Of a DNA stretch of 64,000 nucleotides, positions 28,801 through 40,500 are shown piece by piece. This DNA comes from Pythium myriotylum. Taxonomy: Eukaryota; Oomycota; Peronosporomycetes; Pythiales; Pythiaceae. The stretch's first letter is position 1. The number at the start of each line of letters is the position of its first letter. Where the stretch lies: NCBI GenBank assembly GCA_023091665.1, contig JALJCQ010000012.1:1736001-1800000 (forward strand), read 5' to 3'. The notes beneath the pieces are model-generated. The model was not told the origin of the DNA. It saw only the letters and a list, made by a program, of their open reading frames with translations, and did no database searches. The position numbers and the translations under genes were made by a program.

Positions 28801-30479
28801 ACGATAGGAACAGCGTCGTTGCCTAGTATGCTGCTCGCTGGGCCAGACATCTCATCGTAAGATCGCTTCGAACCAGCGCTCGAGCCTCGCGATGAGGCGG
28901 CAGCAACAGCTGCGTCACGAATGCGCAACGTCTGCTCCAGCACCGAATCGTCCAGCTCCTGAACGTCTACAATTTTGCCAATGCATGACTCGACAGCGAC
29001 CGACTCACGCGTCGTGGCCTTGCCTCGAGTAGTTGGCGCCGCCGCGATCGACGAGTGGTTGATGGGGTCATACGCGATGCCAACGACGCGGTCCTGCTGA
29101 TCTTTTGCGCCGTCCACAAGCAGCGAAACACCATGCTTGTAGAATCCAAAGTGTACGCTCGAAGGTGACTTACCAGGTGCGAAGCCCGGTTGCATCCCTT
29201 CTTTGGCATGGTATGGCGGAGCATCAGCGAGCGTGACAGCCGGCGGGGGCAACCGGATGAACAGGATCTCGAGTCGCGTCGGACGCTTGCTAGGCGGGAT
29301 TGTGTTGCCGACGGTGTACGCGCGCCTAGAATACACGGTCAGATAGAATCGCATGCCGTTCGAGGCGAGCGCCACGAGGTTCACGAGCGCCGACTCGTTG
29401 CGGCCAACGACCGCAAGAGACACGATCTTGAGGTTGGCAGTCTGGAAGAGCCGCTCATCCGGACACGAGACGCGTGTGCGGCGGTTCTCGCGGGCGTACT
29501 TGGCGCCGTCCTGCATAAGGTTGAGCGTGCACACGAGCTTCATTTCGTTGCCCTGCGCGCCCAAGTCGAAGACGTCGACGTCGCCTTGCTCGTGGAGTGC
29601 ATAGAGGATATGGCGGTCTTCGTCGACGGCAAATTCGAGTAGTTTGCCGGCCGAAGAGGCCAGCGACGACAAGAAGCTCGGCAAGTAGTTGGCGAGCTGC
29701 GACGTATGCGTGACCTTGCGGCAACCGCTGCGCTGCAGGAAGGACGGGATGAAGATCGACGTGTCGACGCCCAGCATGGACGAGGCCGCGCTGACGCCGC
29801 CGGCGCCGTAGAGTAGTTCGTAGACGCCGCCGTCCGAGCCGCCGAAGAAGATGCGGCCGTGCGCGGCGGTCGTGGCGATGCGGCGCACGACCGTGTTGTC
29901 GGCGCTGACGCTGAGCTTGGTGCGCTGCAGACGCAGCCCCGAGGCGAGCGTCTTGTTGTCTTCGTAGAGCACGGCGACGAGCACGACCTCGACGGTCGTG
30001 GCGACGACGAGCAGGTGCTTGACCTTGTCGGTGAAGACGCCGGGCTTGGGCGCGACGCAGAGCCCGACCGAGACGACGGGCTGGTCCATCTCGAAGACGG
30101 CGAAGCGGCCGCGCTGCTTGTAGTTCCAGAGGAAGAGGCGGTGGTCGACGCTGGTCCAGGCGTGGCCGATCTCGGGCAGCAGTCCCGAGAGCGTGAGCGC
30201 CTGGAGCTCTTCCTCGAGCGACGTGGCGATGACGGACGGCAGCGCGATGAGGTTGCCTTTGCGCACGAGCTGCGGGCACCACTGGGACGCGTAGGGCTCG
30301 AGGAAGTAGTTCTGCGGCTCGCTCTGGTTCGAGAGCTGGTCGTAGAGGTCCGGGAACTGCGCGTCCTCGAGCGCCAGCTGGTCGACGCGGCCCTTGGCCT
30401 CGGCGAGGCCCTTGAAGAGGCGCAGGGCGCGCTCGGCGTCGCCCGAGAGCCGCGCGAAGGCCGCGAGTCCGTCGGCCAT
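25897..30479 (-). CDS. NUP155: Nucleoporin NUP155/Nup170
   Basis: Exons 30479-26054 and 25979-25897 (74-nt intron, phase 1) encode 1502 residues. The ATG at 30479 (MADGLAAFARLSGD) begins where family homology begins; the frame is open a further ~1 kb upstream but only antisense to the ankyrin gene. Recognisable Nucleoporin_N propeller motifs are FPDLYDQL, GHAWTSVDHRLFLWNY, VKHLLVVATTVEVVLVAV and GRIFFGGSDGGVYELLY. The rest is the long alpha-solenoid (Nucleoporin_C), including LFLLYQLVLRSIEAISL and ACAKNFHDAA. The small last exon supplies the true end (DLMTFRNPL); without it the ORF reads into intron sequence. NUP155 is a scaffold subunit of the nuclear pore inner ring. Confidence 0.95.
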
Positions 30480-30716
30480 GGGGAACGGGAGGTCGGTGGT
30501 TGCGAGAATCTGCTCGGGGGAGGGGAGGCGGCGTGTCCCGAATGGAGGGAGCCAGTCGGTCCCGAAAATAGAGAGAGGCGTGAGGTTGCACGAAGGTGAC
30601 CGACACTTGTACTCCAGAAACGGGCGAGCATTGATGCGCAGGTGCCAGAACACGGTGAGCGGTGTCCGCTCCGATGCGACACCTTCGGATCTGATCGGCG
30701 AGCGAACGTCGAGACC

Positions 30717-32372
30717 ATGCTCGCGGCGGCGGCGTGGCTCGCTCGCGGCGACGCGCCGTTCGCGGCGCTCGATCACGTGCCGCGGCTCGTGAGCGCCTTT
30801 CTCGACGACTCGGTGCGCTTGGCGCCCCCCGAGGCCGCCGCGACCGGCCGCGTCGCGCTCTTCCAGCGCGTGCTCGCGCGCGTCGACGCCAGCGACGTCG
30901 ATCCCATTCTCCGCTTCCATTGGCTCGGGCAGTCGCTCCGGAAGGCGATCGAAGGCGGATTCCTCGCTCTTGTCCAGTTCATCCACGAGATCCACCCGAG
31001 TCCGCTCGCTGTTCCGGCGTTCGAGGTCGCGGCCGCCTCCGGGCAGCTGGAGATCCTCCAGTGGCTCTGTGACCACCGCTACGACCGCTTGTGCATCGAG
31101 GTCCCACCAAGCCAACGAGAGCCCCGCTCCATGAAATGCTGCTTTAGTTATCAGTGCGAAGCAGCTGCGAGGCGCAACGACCGGTTCCACGTCTTGAAAT
31201 GGCTCTTCGAGAGAGGTTACATACAGGAACTGGAAGGCGTCGGTGACGCGGCTGCTGCTCAAGGGGAGCTCGAGATGGTCGAGTGGCTCCACAGCCGTGG
31301 CATCGACGAAACGTTCTCCATGGAGGCGATCGACGGGGCTGCACGTCACGGACACATGGAAGTCGTGAAGTTTCTTCACGAGCACCGGACCGAAGGGGCT
31401 CCATTGACGACGCTCATGGCCGCCATGGTTGCTGGCCACTCGGAAATTGTCGACTACCTGCGACAGCAAAACGTGAGCAGTGTTGTGAATCCCGAGTCGA
31501 TGATCTATTTATCCGCAAAGCAAGGGCGCGTTGATTTGCTCGAGGAATTCTCGGCCTTCCTCGGCGACGACGAATCGCGTGCTAGTGCTTTGGAAACTGC
31601 GGTGGCTTACGGCCAACTCGAGGCTGCAAAGTGGCTGGGCAAAAGTCGCGTCTCCGCCGAAGCGTTGAGTAAAGCTGCAATGGATGGTCACCTGGCCGTC
31701 CTTGAGTGGGTCCACGAAGAAGACTGCGGCGAATGGGTCGCGGAAATTTCAGCTCAAGCTGCGTTGGCAGGCCGCATGAAAGTCGTTCAATGGATCCATC
31801 GCCATCGGCGAGAGTTGATCACCCACTTAACTGTGGACTGCGCTGCTGCGGCTGGTCACCTCGACATACTCGTGTGGCTCTACGCAAACACCAACGTCGG
31901 CTGTTCAACCGATGCAATGGACGACGCGGCCTCGAATGGGCACCTAAAAGTCGTCCAGTGGCTCCACGAGCAAGGCATCGGCAGGGAGCTGTACACAAGC
32001 AACTGCATGGATGGGGCCGCGCAGCACGGGCATCTTGAGCTGCTGGTCTGGCTCCACCAGCACGGGTACAACCGGATCTCGGAGAACGCGATGCGATCGG
32101 CGTCCCTCGACGTGGTCATGTGGCTCCACGAACGCTTCAACTTGGCTATCGACCCCGGTGCAGTCGTCCGATCCATCGCTCTCGGGGACCTCGCGTTCAT
32201 GAAATGGATCCACGCCAACACCACCGTGCGCGTGAGCCCGCGGCTGGTGCGCCTGGTTCTGCCCCTCGGGCATCCGCACATGATCACGTGGATGCGCGAA
32301 CACCGCCCGGAGGAAGCCGGCGTCGACGAGTTCGCTCATGCACGGGAGGACGATGAGGATCGGTTGCGGTGA
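30717..32372 (+). CDS. Ankyrin-repeat protein, WLHENR-type (paralog A)
   Basis: 551 residues from the first plausible ATG (30717; MLAAAAWLARGDAPF); an in-frame upstream ATG at 30642 gives an unrelated charged leader. From residue ~90 there are about 12 degenerate ankyrin-like repeats of ~32-35 residues with the oomycete-typical core GHLEVVxWLHE: for example GQLEILQWLCDH, GHMEVVKFLHEH, GHLKVVQWLHEQ. No catalytic domain, signal peptide or membrane helix is seen, so a cytosolic or nuclear binding scaffold is inferred. It is divergent from NUP155 (237 bp) and followed 168 bp later by a paralog with the same layout. Such repeat proteins form large families in oomycetes; specific partners are unknown. 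Confidence 0.9.
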   Translation: MLAAAAWLARGDAPFAALDHVPRLVSAFLDDSVRLAPPEAAATGRVALFQRVLARVDASDVDPILRFHWLGQSLRKAIEGGFLALVQFIHEIHPSPLAVPAFEVAAASGQLEILQWLCDHRYDRLCIEVPPSQREPRSMKCCFSYQCEAAARRNDRFHVLKWLFERGYIQELEGVGDAAAAQGELEMVEWLHSRGIDETFSMEAIDGAARHGHMEVVKFLHEHRTEGAPLTTLMAAMVAGHSEIVDYLRQQNVSSVVNPESMIYLSAKQGRVDLLEEFSAFLGDDESRASALETAVAYGQLEAAKWLGKSRVSAEALSKAAMDGHLAVLEWVHEEDCGEWVAEISAQAALAGRMKVVQWIHRHRRELITHLTVDCAAAAGHLDILVWLYANTNVGCSTDAMDDAASNGHLKVVQWLHEQGIGRELYTSNCMDGAAQHGHLELLVWLHQHGYNRISENAMRSASLDVVMWLHERFNLAIDPGAVVRSIALGDLAFMKWIHANTTVRVSPRLVRLVLPLGHPHMITWMREHRPEEAGVDEFAHAREDDEDRLR

Positions 32373-32540
32373 GGGCCGATCGTCACCGTGACTGGACACA
32401 AATGTAGCTATACGTTATTTTCACCAATTATATTCCTTCGATTCTCTTTTTCATCCAATAAACAGCGTCTTTTTTGGATTACGTCACTGCGGACCCGGAG
32501 CCATTGGCCGGCGCTCCTCACTTCGACGTCTCGCCTCCCC

Positions 32541-34409
32541 ATGCAGCTCGCGCGCCAGTCGTCGTCGCTCGCGGTGGCCACGGCCGCGCCGCTCGCCGCC
32601 GTCGCCTGCGTGGCGCGAGAGCGCTCGCCTGAGCTCGCCGGCATCGACCACGTCGTCGCCCACATCGACTCGTTTCTCGACCGCTCCGAGGCCTTCTCGC
32701 TCGTGCAGGCCGCCGCCACGGGCTCCGTCAAGCTCTTCGACCGCGTCGCGGCGCGAGTGAGGCCGCCGTCGACCGACTTCTACCTCTTCCGCAACTGGCT
32801 CGTCAAGGCGCTCGAGCACGCCGCAGAAAACGGCCACAACGAAATCATCTACCGCATCCATCACTACCACCCCGGCCGACTGGCCTCCAAGGTCTTTGCC
32901 GCGGCCGCCACGCGTGGCGACTTTGAGCTCATCAAGTGGCTGCATGAGAACCGCACGGAAGACGTCTGCACCCCTGAAGCAGCGGACTGCGCCGCGGCGC
33001 GTGGCCACCTTGAGATCCTCCAGTGGATGCTCGCGAATCGCGTGGAGTGCTTCGGACTCGAGGCCATGATGCGTGCCGTGGAGCAAGGCCATGTTCACGT
33101 GGCCGAGTGGGCGTACAACCACGGGCTGATGCGGCAAACCGCGATGCTGGGCGTTCGAGCGGCTTGGCGAGGCCACTTCGACATGGTCAAATGGCTGCAC
33201 GCTCACGACCTGGAGAATGCATTCTCCAGCTCGGCCATGGACGGCGCCGCATCTATTGGGCGACTCGATATCGTCAAGTTTCTCCACGAGAATCGCAAAG
33301 AAGGATGCTCGACGGCGGCTCTCAACTTAGCAATTCTCAACGGCCACACCGACGTCGTGGAATTCCTGCGCGCGAATCGTAATGAAGGCATCTCGGGCAC
33401 CCTCATTACGGAGGCGGGGCGAGCAGGTCGTCTTGATCTCATCCAAGAGTACGAGAATCAGATCCAACTTGATGAAGATGAAGACTACGAAGATATCATG
33501 CGGATCACTTTAACCAACGCTGCTGGCCAGGGCCACTTGGACGTCGTCAAGTGGATCGTGGCTGAGCGCGACGGATTCTGCTCTTGGGAAGGACTGCGTC
33601 GCGCCGCACTGCATGGTCATCTCCATATCCTCCAGTGGGTCCTTGAGAATAAGTGCGGGCAATGGACGTCGAACGTCATGGACGCCGCTGCCACAGCGGG
33701 TCACTTGGAAATCGTACAGTGGCTCCACGAGAACCGGGAAGAGGGCTGCTCCGTCCACGCCATGGACAAGGCTGCGGAAGGGAACCATCTCGAGATCCTC
33801 CAGTGGCTTCACGAAAACCGAGAGGAGGGCTGCACCATGAGCGCCATGGACAACGCTGCAGCCAAGGGGCATCTCCGAGTTGTCGAATGGCTTCACGAGA
33901 ACCGTATGGAAGGCTGCACCAATGACGCCATGGACTGGGCTGCGACTGAAGGGAACCTAGAGATGGTTAAATGGCTCCATCTTCATCGCCAGGAAGGTTG
34001 CACTGTCCAGGCTATGGACAACGCTGCCCAGAAAGGCGAGTTGGAAGTCATCATCTGGCTTCATGAGCACCGCCGCGAAGGTTGCACACGCGCGGCGATG
34101 GAGAACTCTCCACTCGAGGTGTCTCAGTGGATCCACGCAAACCGTCACGTAGGATCTTCGACGCGTGGTCAGGCTATTGCTGCCGAGTTTGGAGACTTGG
34201 CCAAGCTACAGTTCTACCACCTTGAGTGTGGGGAGGCTCCCAGCCCGCTTGTTATCTCTATGGCAGCAAGACGTGGCCACTTGCACGTCATCCAGTGGCT
34301 CCACTCAATTGGTGTCAACGTCTCAGAGGCTCGACTACCTGCTCGTTTTCTAGGATATCCTCATGTGACCGCGTGGTTCGATCAGGAGTTTGGTCCTTTG
34401 AGCGAGTAG
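32541..34409 (+). CDS. Ankyrin-repeat protein, WLHENR-type (paralog B)
   Basis: 622 residues from the ATG at 32541 (MQLARQSSSLAVATAAP). The frame is open back to 32388, but that part encodes a Phe/Arg-rich leader unlike paralog A, so it was excluded. An N-terminal cap (ELAGIDHVVAHIDSFLDRSE) matches the cap of paralog A. At least 14 ankyrin-like repeats follow; the block from ~33690 to 34130 is highly regular (GHLEIVQWLHENREEGC, NHLEILQWLHENREEGC), suggesting recent internal duplication. The 3' end is convergent with the tepsin-like gene (77 bp). Tandem origin with paralog A is clear from cap and repeats, although nucleotide identity is low. Confidence 0.9.
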   Translation: MQLARQSSSLAVATAAPLAAVACVARERSPELAGIDHVVAHIDSFLDRSEAFSLVQAAATGSVKLFDRVAARVRPPSTDFYLFRNWLVKALEHAAENGHNEIIYRIHHYHPGRLASKVFAAAATRGDFELIKWLHENRTEDVCTPEAADCAAARGHLEILQWMLANRVECFGLEAMMRAVEQGHVHVAEWAYNHGLMRQTAMLGVRAAWRGHFDMVKWLHAHDLENAFSSSAMDGAASIGRLDIVKFLHENRKEGCSTAALNLAILNGHTDVVEFLRANRNEGISGTLITEAGRAGRLDLIQEYENQIQLDEDEDYEDIMRITLTNAAGQGHLDVVKWIVAERDGFCSWEGLRRAALHGHLHILQWVLENKCGQWTSNVMDAAATAGHLEIVQWLHENREEGCSVHAMDKAAEGNHLEILQWLHENREEGCTMSAMDNAAAKGHLRVVEWLHENRMEGCTNDAMDWAATEGNLEMVKWLHLHRQEGCTVQAMDNAAQKGELEVIIWLHEHRREGCTRAAMENSPLEVSQWIHANRHVGSSTRGQAIAAEFGDLAKLQFYHLECGEAPSPLVISMAARRGHLHVIQWLHSIGVNVSEARLPARFLGYPHVTAWFDQEFGPLSE

Positions 34410-34486
34410 ATATCAATGAACGACTAGAATCTGCAATGTATCCATAGTAGTAATCGGTAATGATCCATACCAAGGGAAGAGTGCAT

Positions 34487-37330
34487 CTATGAAATGAAAG
34501 AGAATGCTGAGCCACCCGGTCCAGCTGCGACTGGTGATGGCGGAGGAGACGCAGCTCCGCCGCGCATGAAGCTGAATGCAGTAGGAGACGCTACCCGCGG
34601 AGGATCTACCACGCCAACAGGTGTGGCTGTGGAATTCGCCGCGCCTGATAAAAAGCCGAAGGCAGATGGTGTTTCTGTCTCGCCAACTCGAAGGCTCAGA
34701 CCTGCAAAGACCGAGTTCTCCACTGCTGACTGTGGTTGCACTGGAGCCGCCGAGGTTTCACCACCGGATAAGAAACTGAATGCAGATCCGTTGGGACCTG
34801 GGCCATGAGGAGATGACGCTGGCGAAGCGGATGACTGCATGAACGAAAATCCAGACGAAGGTGGAGCGACAACTGGCTGCGGTAGCTTTAGCGGAGGAAT
34901 TGGCGGCAGCGTTTGTTCTTGGCCATCAGCACCAACGACGAAGCTGAAGGCAGACACTTCTGGAGAGCCCACCGAAACCGGAGCAACAACCTGAGCCACA
35001 ACTGGAGCCACGAGCGGGGAAAGTGCCGTGCCGTTCGTCGCGATTTTCTGGATGCGCTTGGTGATTTCATCAGAGCGCCGCACGAGCGACGATCTCAACT
35101 GGCGAATTTCGTCCGCATTTTCGGGTTGGTTCGCTCCCAAAATCACCGAGTCGATGCCTTGAGTTTGAATTTTCTCCACCGTTCCATGTAACTGAGCAAG
35201 CTGGTTCTTCAGATCTCCAACAGGAAGATTGGAGCGCTCGCGCTGGAGGATATCCTCAATCTGCTTCTCGATGTCGTCGAGTTGATTGCTGTACCCGGTA
35301 AGGCGCTCCATAAACTGGTCGCCATCTGTCTCGCTTGTTCCATCATTGGCCGCTTCCTTTTCCTCATCTGTCGGGTTGACATCCTCCTCCTTCTCAGGAG
35401 GAGGCGGAGTGTAGACAAGATCTGGATTAGCTGGGTTCACCGTTCTGCCTCCACGCATGAGCTTCTTGAACCGAAGCACCTTATACGAATTGATCAGCGA
35501 GCCAAGGATTGCGCCAACTTCCTCCAATCCCTTATCTTCGACGTTGATTGCATTGATGCTGACGATAGCACAACCTGGGCACAGGACTGGGTGCAGTTCA
35601 AGATAGCCACGCTCTCCAGTTGGCATCCGAATGAATCCTTGCACTATTGCCATATCAGGCACGGAGCGATCAAGCACCAGGCCCATTGGTCCCGCTGGAA
35701 CGTCAATCTCCAGAATAATCTCTCGAACTGGATCATTTGGATCGACCTTGATTACCGGTGTATGCACGAAGTTCGTTGTGGACGCAGCGGGTCCCATTGT
35801 GCCACCACTACCAGTCTTGAATCCTTCAAGAGGGTTATCGCTGGATTCATCATTTGAGGCCTCCTCTGCAACTTCATCATCACCAAAACCGAGTCCTTCA
35901 AATGCGTCGTGGATGGGATCATGCACTTTCGGCTCTTCTGGAACAGGAGGCTCTTCGACGGGCGGTTCCTCGACTTGAGTCGCTAAGCCAATAACTGGCG
36001 TCGGAGGCGGTAGCGACGAGAAAATATCGTGCGTTACTGGTAACGCAGACACTGGTGTAACTGCCACCACACGTGTCACTGGCGGGGAAGGCTCAATACT
36101 CTGAGTGGGTGGTGCGACTTGGGATGACAAGAACGAAAATGCAGACGCTGGAGCAGCCTGTTCTTCCGTAGCATCAGGCGCAGGAGGAGTTGGGGAAGTC
36201 TCAATTGTAGAATTCAAGAAGCCAAAGGCCGACGAGGGCGGGGCCTCAGCCGGCTCATCTTGTGCCATGAGATCGAGAGAGCCGAACAAGTCGACTTCAG
36301 GGACCGGAGCCGGTGGCGGCGGCGGCGGCGTTTGCACTATCTGGGTATCTGGCTGATGCGTAGCCTCAGGCGACGGAGGCGCAGGAGGAGTGTGACTCTT
36401 GATAACATTGTAGATCTGCACATGAAAGCCCGGTAACCAACGATTACTCCCTTTCGTCGAATTATTCGCAGGCACTAACCTTTTCAGCACGAGCCTTCAG
36501 GAGCTCCTTTCGCGAATTGCACAGTGCTTCGAGCACGTGGATGCGGTAGTAGTAGTGGTTCTTGTAGACTTCGGCCTCCTGGCTCTTGAACAGCGCGTCC
36601 AGCACGGACAGAGCCTTGCCCTGGACTTGCCAAACGCGGTCTTCGAGCTTGTCATCAAGCAGCTCACAAACATACTGGAAACAAAACCACGTCAGCGACC
36701 AGAAAGAACGATCGTAGCATCGCCAGACCGCACCTGGTGATCCAGCGAAGGAAGATGGCGGAGCAGCTTCTGAAGCACGTCCCTCGGGGGGTACGACGAG
36801 CCTGCCGAGGAGCACAGCTCTGCGATTAGCGGCGCCTCGACATCCGACTGCCGCGAACCTCCGGCGCTCGTCGCAGCCGCCGGGGCAGTCGTGAATCCTT
36901 GCTTCCACTTCTGTGCCTGCGACTCGTACGAAGACACGAGCGACGACTTGGCTCGTGCGCCGTAGGGCAGCGAGCCGCGCGCCAGCGGCACCGCGCGAGG
37001 GCCCGGGGCGGCCGCCGGCGGCGCTGCTGGGCGGCTGTAGGGTCCTCTCGGCTGCGCTTGAGCCCCGAACTGCCCTCCGTACGGCGGTTGCTGCTGCTGC
37101 GGCTGCTGGGGACCGCCATACTGCTGTTGAGGGCCGCGATACTGCTGCTGAGGACCGCCATACTGCTGCTGCGGAGGGTACGCACTCGGCTGCGGCTGGC
37201 GAGGGTACCCGCCCTGCGGAGGGTACTGCTGCTGCGGAGGATACTGCGACTGCGGCTGCGCCGACGGCGGCGGCTGCGCCGGGTACGCGTTGCCGTACTG
37301 GCGAGGATACGCTTGTGGGCGTCCGTACAT
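34487..37330 (-). CDS. Tepsin-like AP-4 accessory protein with ENTH/VHS-type fold, PDZ-like domain and multiple ear-binding motifs
   Basis: Exons 37330-36734, 36674-36480 and 36415-34487 (introns 59 and 64 nt, phase 0) give 906 residues. Residues 1-~85 are Pro/Gln/Tyr/Gly-rich. An ENTH/VHS-type helical domain spans exons 1-2 (VEAPLIAELCSSAG, LQKLLRHLPSLDHQYVCELL, KSQEAEVYKNHYYYRIHVLE). The tail has two motifs like the AP-4 beta-ear ligand of tepsin (LFGSLDL, VFAGLSL) and eight like its epsilon-ear ligand (SAFGFLN, SAFSFLS, SAFSFVV, SGFSFMQ, SAFSFLS, SAFGFLS, TAFSFMR, SAFSFIS). In the middle lie a PDZ-like domain (IILEIDVPAGPMGLVLDR, LCPGCAIVSINAI) and a coiled coil. A tepsin role in AP-4 trans-Golgi vesicles is inferred from this combination; the PDZ is not in animal tepsin. 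Confidence 0.75.
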
Positions 37331-37572
37331 GGCGCCGAGTGCCGAGGGGGACGGTCCGGATCTCCTTCGTGCTGCTTTGACAATCGAGAACCCTCGAGGA
37401 AGGGTACATTTCCTACGTGTTTTCAGCCAATCAAAGGCTTTATCACGCGAATAATCGATTCTAAGTGGTAGATAACCATACAACGCGAAAGCCAGTCTAT
37501 CGGTGGGCCCCGAGGCAGTGACGTGGCCCACATGTCACTCTTGGAAGAGCTCCTCGCACTTCAACGTGGGAC

Positions 37573-40500
37573 CTAGAAGAAGACCACGCTCGCCGACGCC
37601 GGCAGCGGCGCGCGTGGAAGAGACGGCGCGGCGTCTTCTTCCTCGACCACCTCGGTGTCCTCGCGATCGCTGCGCGCGTTGTTGTCGCTGACGCCCGACG
37701 CCTCATCTGCCGAAGGGACGTAATCGTCACTCAACGGCTCGAAGCCGTCGTCATCCTGCACGCCACCAGCACTCTGGCGAGAGAACGGCGTGCCTGGGAC
37801 CGAGAGCGCGCTCAGGTTGAGCGAGGCCTGCCCGATCGTCTGCAGGCCGTCCACCGAGCGATTATTTCCAAGCTTCTGCAGCAGCGCGCGACGGAACTGC
37901 GCGTCTTGGCGGCGCTTTCGGAGTCGCTCCGAGTTCTTGGCGTGATTGTCGACAAGACTGGCCATGCCAATATCCTGAAGCAATTCGACAAGACTGACTC
38001 GATGGCGAACGCGAGCAACATTCGGGTGGGTCAGCGACGCGCTCTTCAGGCTCCAAAAGATGTGGTCACGCGTCACTTGGCAGGATGTCAAAAAATGTAA
38101 CCGGAGGTTGAAGAATGGCGAATCGAGATAATCGGTCCAGACTGAGTCGTCGTCGCTCGGCGTGCTCGAGGTCGGCGTGTCTTCTGATTCACTGGCTCGA
38201 GCCGCGGTTCGCTTCAGCAACCGCCACATGCTTCCTGAAATTCTGATCAATTCTGCCTTGTAGTGGCACTTGGCGAACTCACCAGTTTCGAACTTCAACT
38301 TCGGGGGCTCATCAACTTCAGCCGCGAGAGTAAATGAAAACGGGGTGAATGTTGAACCTGGGGTGAGAGTCGACAGATCACTTGGAATTTCAAACAGAAC
38401 TCTCGCAGTGGTGTTTTTGACACTCACTGATAACCGATCACGAGGAAGTTCTTTGACACGACCGTCTCGATCTAAGAGATCACTTTGGCCACCGGTCTCG
38501 TCACTGTCGCTCAAGTCCACGAAAAACTTGGAGAAAACTAGTGCATTGCGCTCGTGGAGTAGAGCCGTGAATGCATCCCCTTCTTGGCTTTTGTCAGGGA
38601 GCCGCAAGTTTGATAAATCCGTGAGTGGAATCGAGAACGATCCTGTGCACGGTCCTTTGCAAGCGAGATTATGAGCCTCAAAAACCATGTTGCTACCAAA
38701 CCCAGCAGGAATGCCGCCACGGATCACGACGCCGAGATCATCAACATTCGTCGTCACATAGGACAAAACGCGCGTGATCTTGTCATAAAGCTCATCCAGC
38801 GCCGTCAGTTTGTTCTCGAAATATGAACCGTCCTTGAGTTCCTCCATATTTGATAGACCCACTGATACCGAGTTCATTCGATGACGTAGAATGCGTTGCA
38901 TGACTGTGTAGTATGTCGCAGAGGCCTCACACAAGTCTAGCCGCCACGTAACCTCTGAGAAGGTGAGCGAGACATCCACTGGGTATTGCTGCAATTGCTC
39001 CATGTTTGCGATGAACGTCGACGAGAAAGATTCCGCAGCATCTGAAGAGGCCGGTGTCCCAGTCAGCAATAGTTGCAGACTCTGATTCCAGAGCTCACCA
39101 AGCAGCACACGGATGTGCGGAAACTGCTTGAACTGATCGAAATAGTGAGCGATGACACGCAGCGACAAGTTCGAGTGCTCACTAGTGACGAACCCTCGCT
39201 TCTTGAAGCCCGTTTCCACAGACTTAAATATGCGGCACAGTGCGTCGCCTTCTTCTTCGCTGAGTACCATTAGGCTTCTAACTTCGTCGCTCATCTCAGC
39301 ATCCGCGCTATTTGCTCCGGTTCGGGTAGTATTGAGAGGAGCATCATACAATTCCAGTGGCCGACCATCAACCTTAACCTCCCCACTCAGCACAAGATGG
39401 GCATTTCGCGTCTCGAGAAGAGGGCCAAGCTCGACACAAAACAAGTTCTGTGCAGCCTGACGGACGACAGAGGGTAGCAGGCGATTGATGAATAGCTTGA
39501 TCACCGTATCGTGATCAGCGCCTCGTTTCGTGCTTGTGCTCCGGCGTTCATAGTACGAGAAACTCTGCAGCTTGACATGAAGCTCATCCTGAGGAACATT
39601 CCACCCATGCACTTCGTCGTACACAAATGGGACGGCTGCTACCAGTTGGGCCTCAATGTTTAGTTCGTCGCACTGGAGACTGGGAAGTCGACCCTCTGTC
39701 GCCAGTTTGACGTTGGTGCAGCGAAGTTTTAGCCCCGTGGTGGACGGTGTCGTCAGATGGAACATGACGTGTGGTGCTCGTGAACGAGTCTCCACTGAGA
39801 ACTTGGCGTTGAACGAGACGAGCCACAGATCTCCTAGACCGACATATACTCCATCGCTACCGAAACGAAGTTCGTAGCCCTCGAAAGTGGGAAGGTAGTG
39901 ATCTCGCTTGGCATTCTCGACACTTTGAGCGAGCTGGCTTCCGAGATGGCGCAACTCAATAAAGTCTTGCCACATGACGCGATTCTCTGGGTGAAGTAAC
40001 TCGGGTGACGCCCGCATCTTCTCCAGTCGTTTGCGGATACTGTCACGCTGTTTACTAATGAGTTCGATACGCTTGAAGTTTGACGACTTGTTAGCGTTCC
40101 ATCGCTTTTGCTGCTCTTTAGTTTGCTTTTCACCGTACTGGTGAACTCGGTCCATCCAGATCTGTAGCTCTTCGAGTCGACGCTGAGCGTCTCCACGGTA
40201 AACATTAGTTGGATACAAAAACTGTTCCATACGCTGGACATAATGGAGGAGAGGCGTCATGGATTTTTGGTCGTCGGAGACGTCGATGAATGCCTTGATC
40301 ATACTCGCGGCGTTCTGGACACCGTGGATCTGGCAGAGTCTGGTGTCGTAAAGCTCTAGATTCTGCGCGATCTGCTCACGAGTATATTCGCCAAGTGTGT
40401 TCTTCACGACAGGCACACGCCGGAAAGTCAGCAGCGCAGGCAAAGTCGCGTGCACCAAAATGTTGACGGCAGCGTCGACGCTGCCCGAGAGTCCGTCCAT

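Noticed and set aside
30480..31469. ~330-codon extension of the NUP155 frame upstream
   Set aside because: It is antisense to ankyrin paralog A, lacks NUP155 homology, and family similarity starts at the ATG at 30479.
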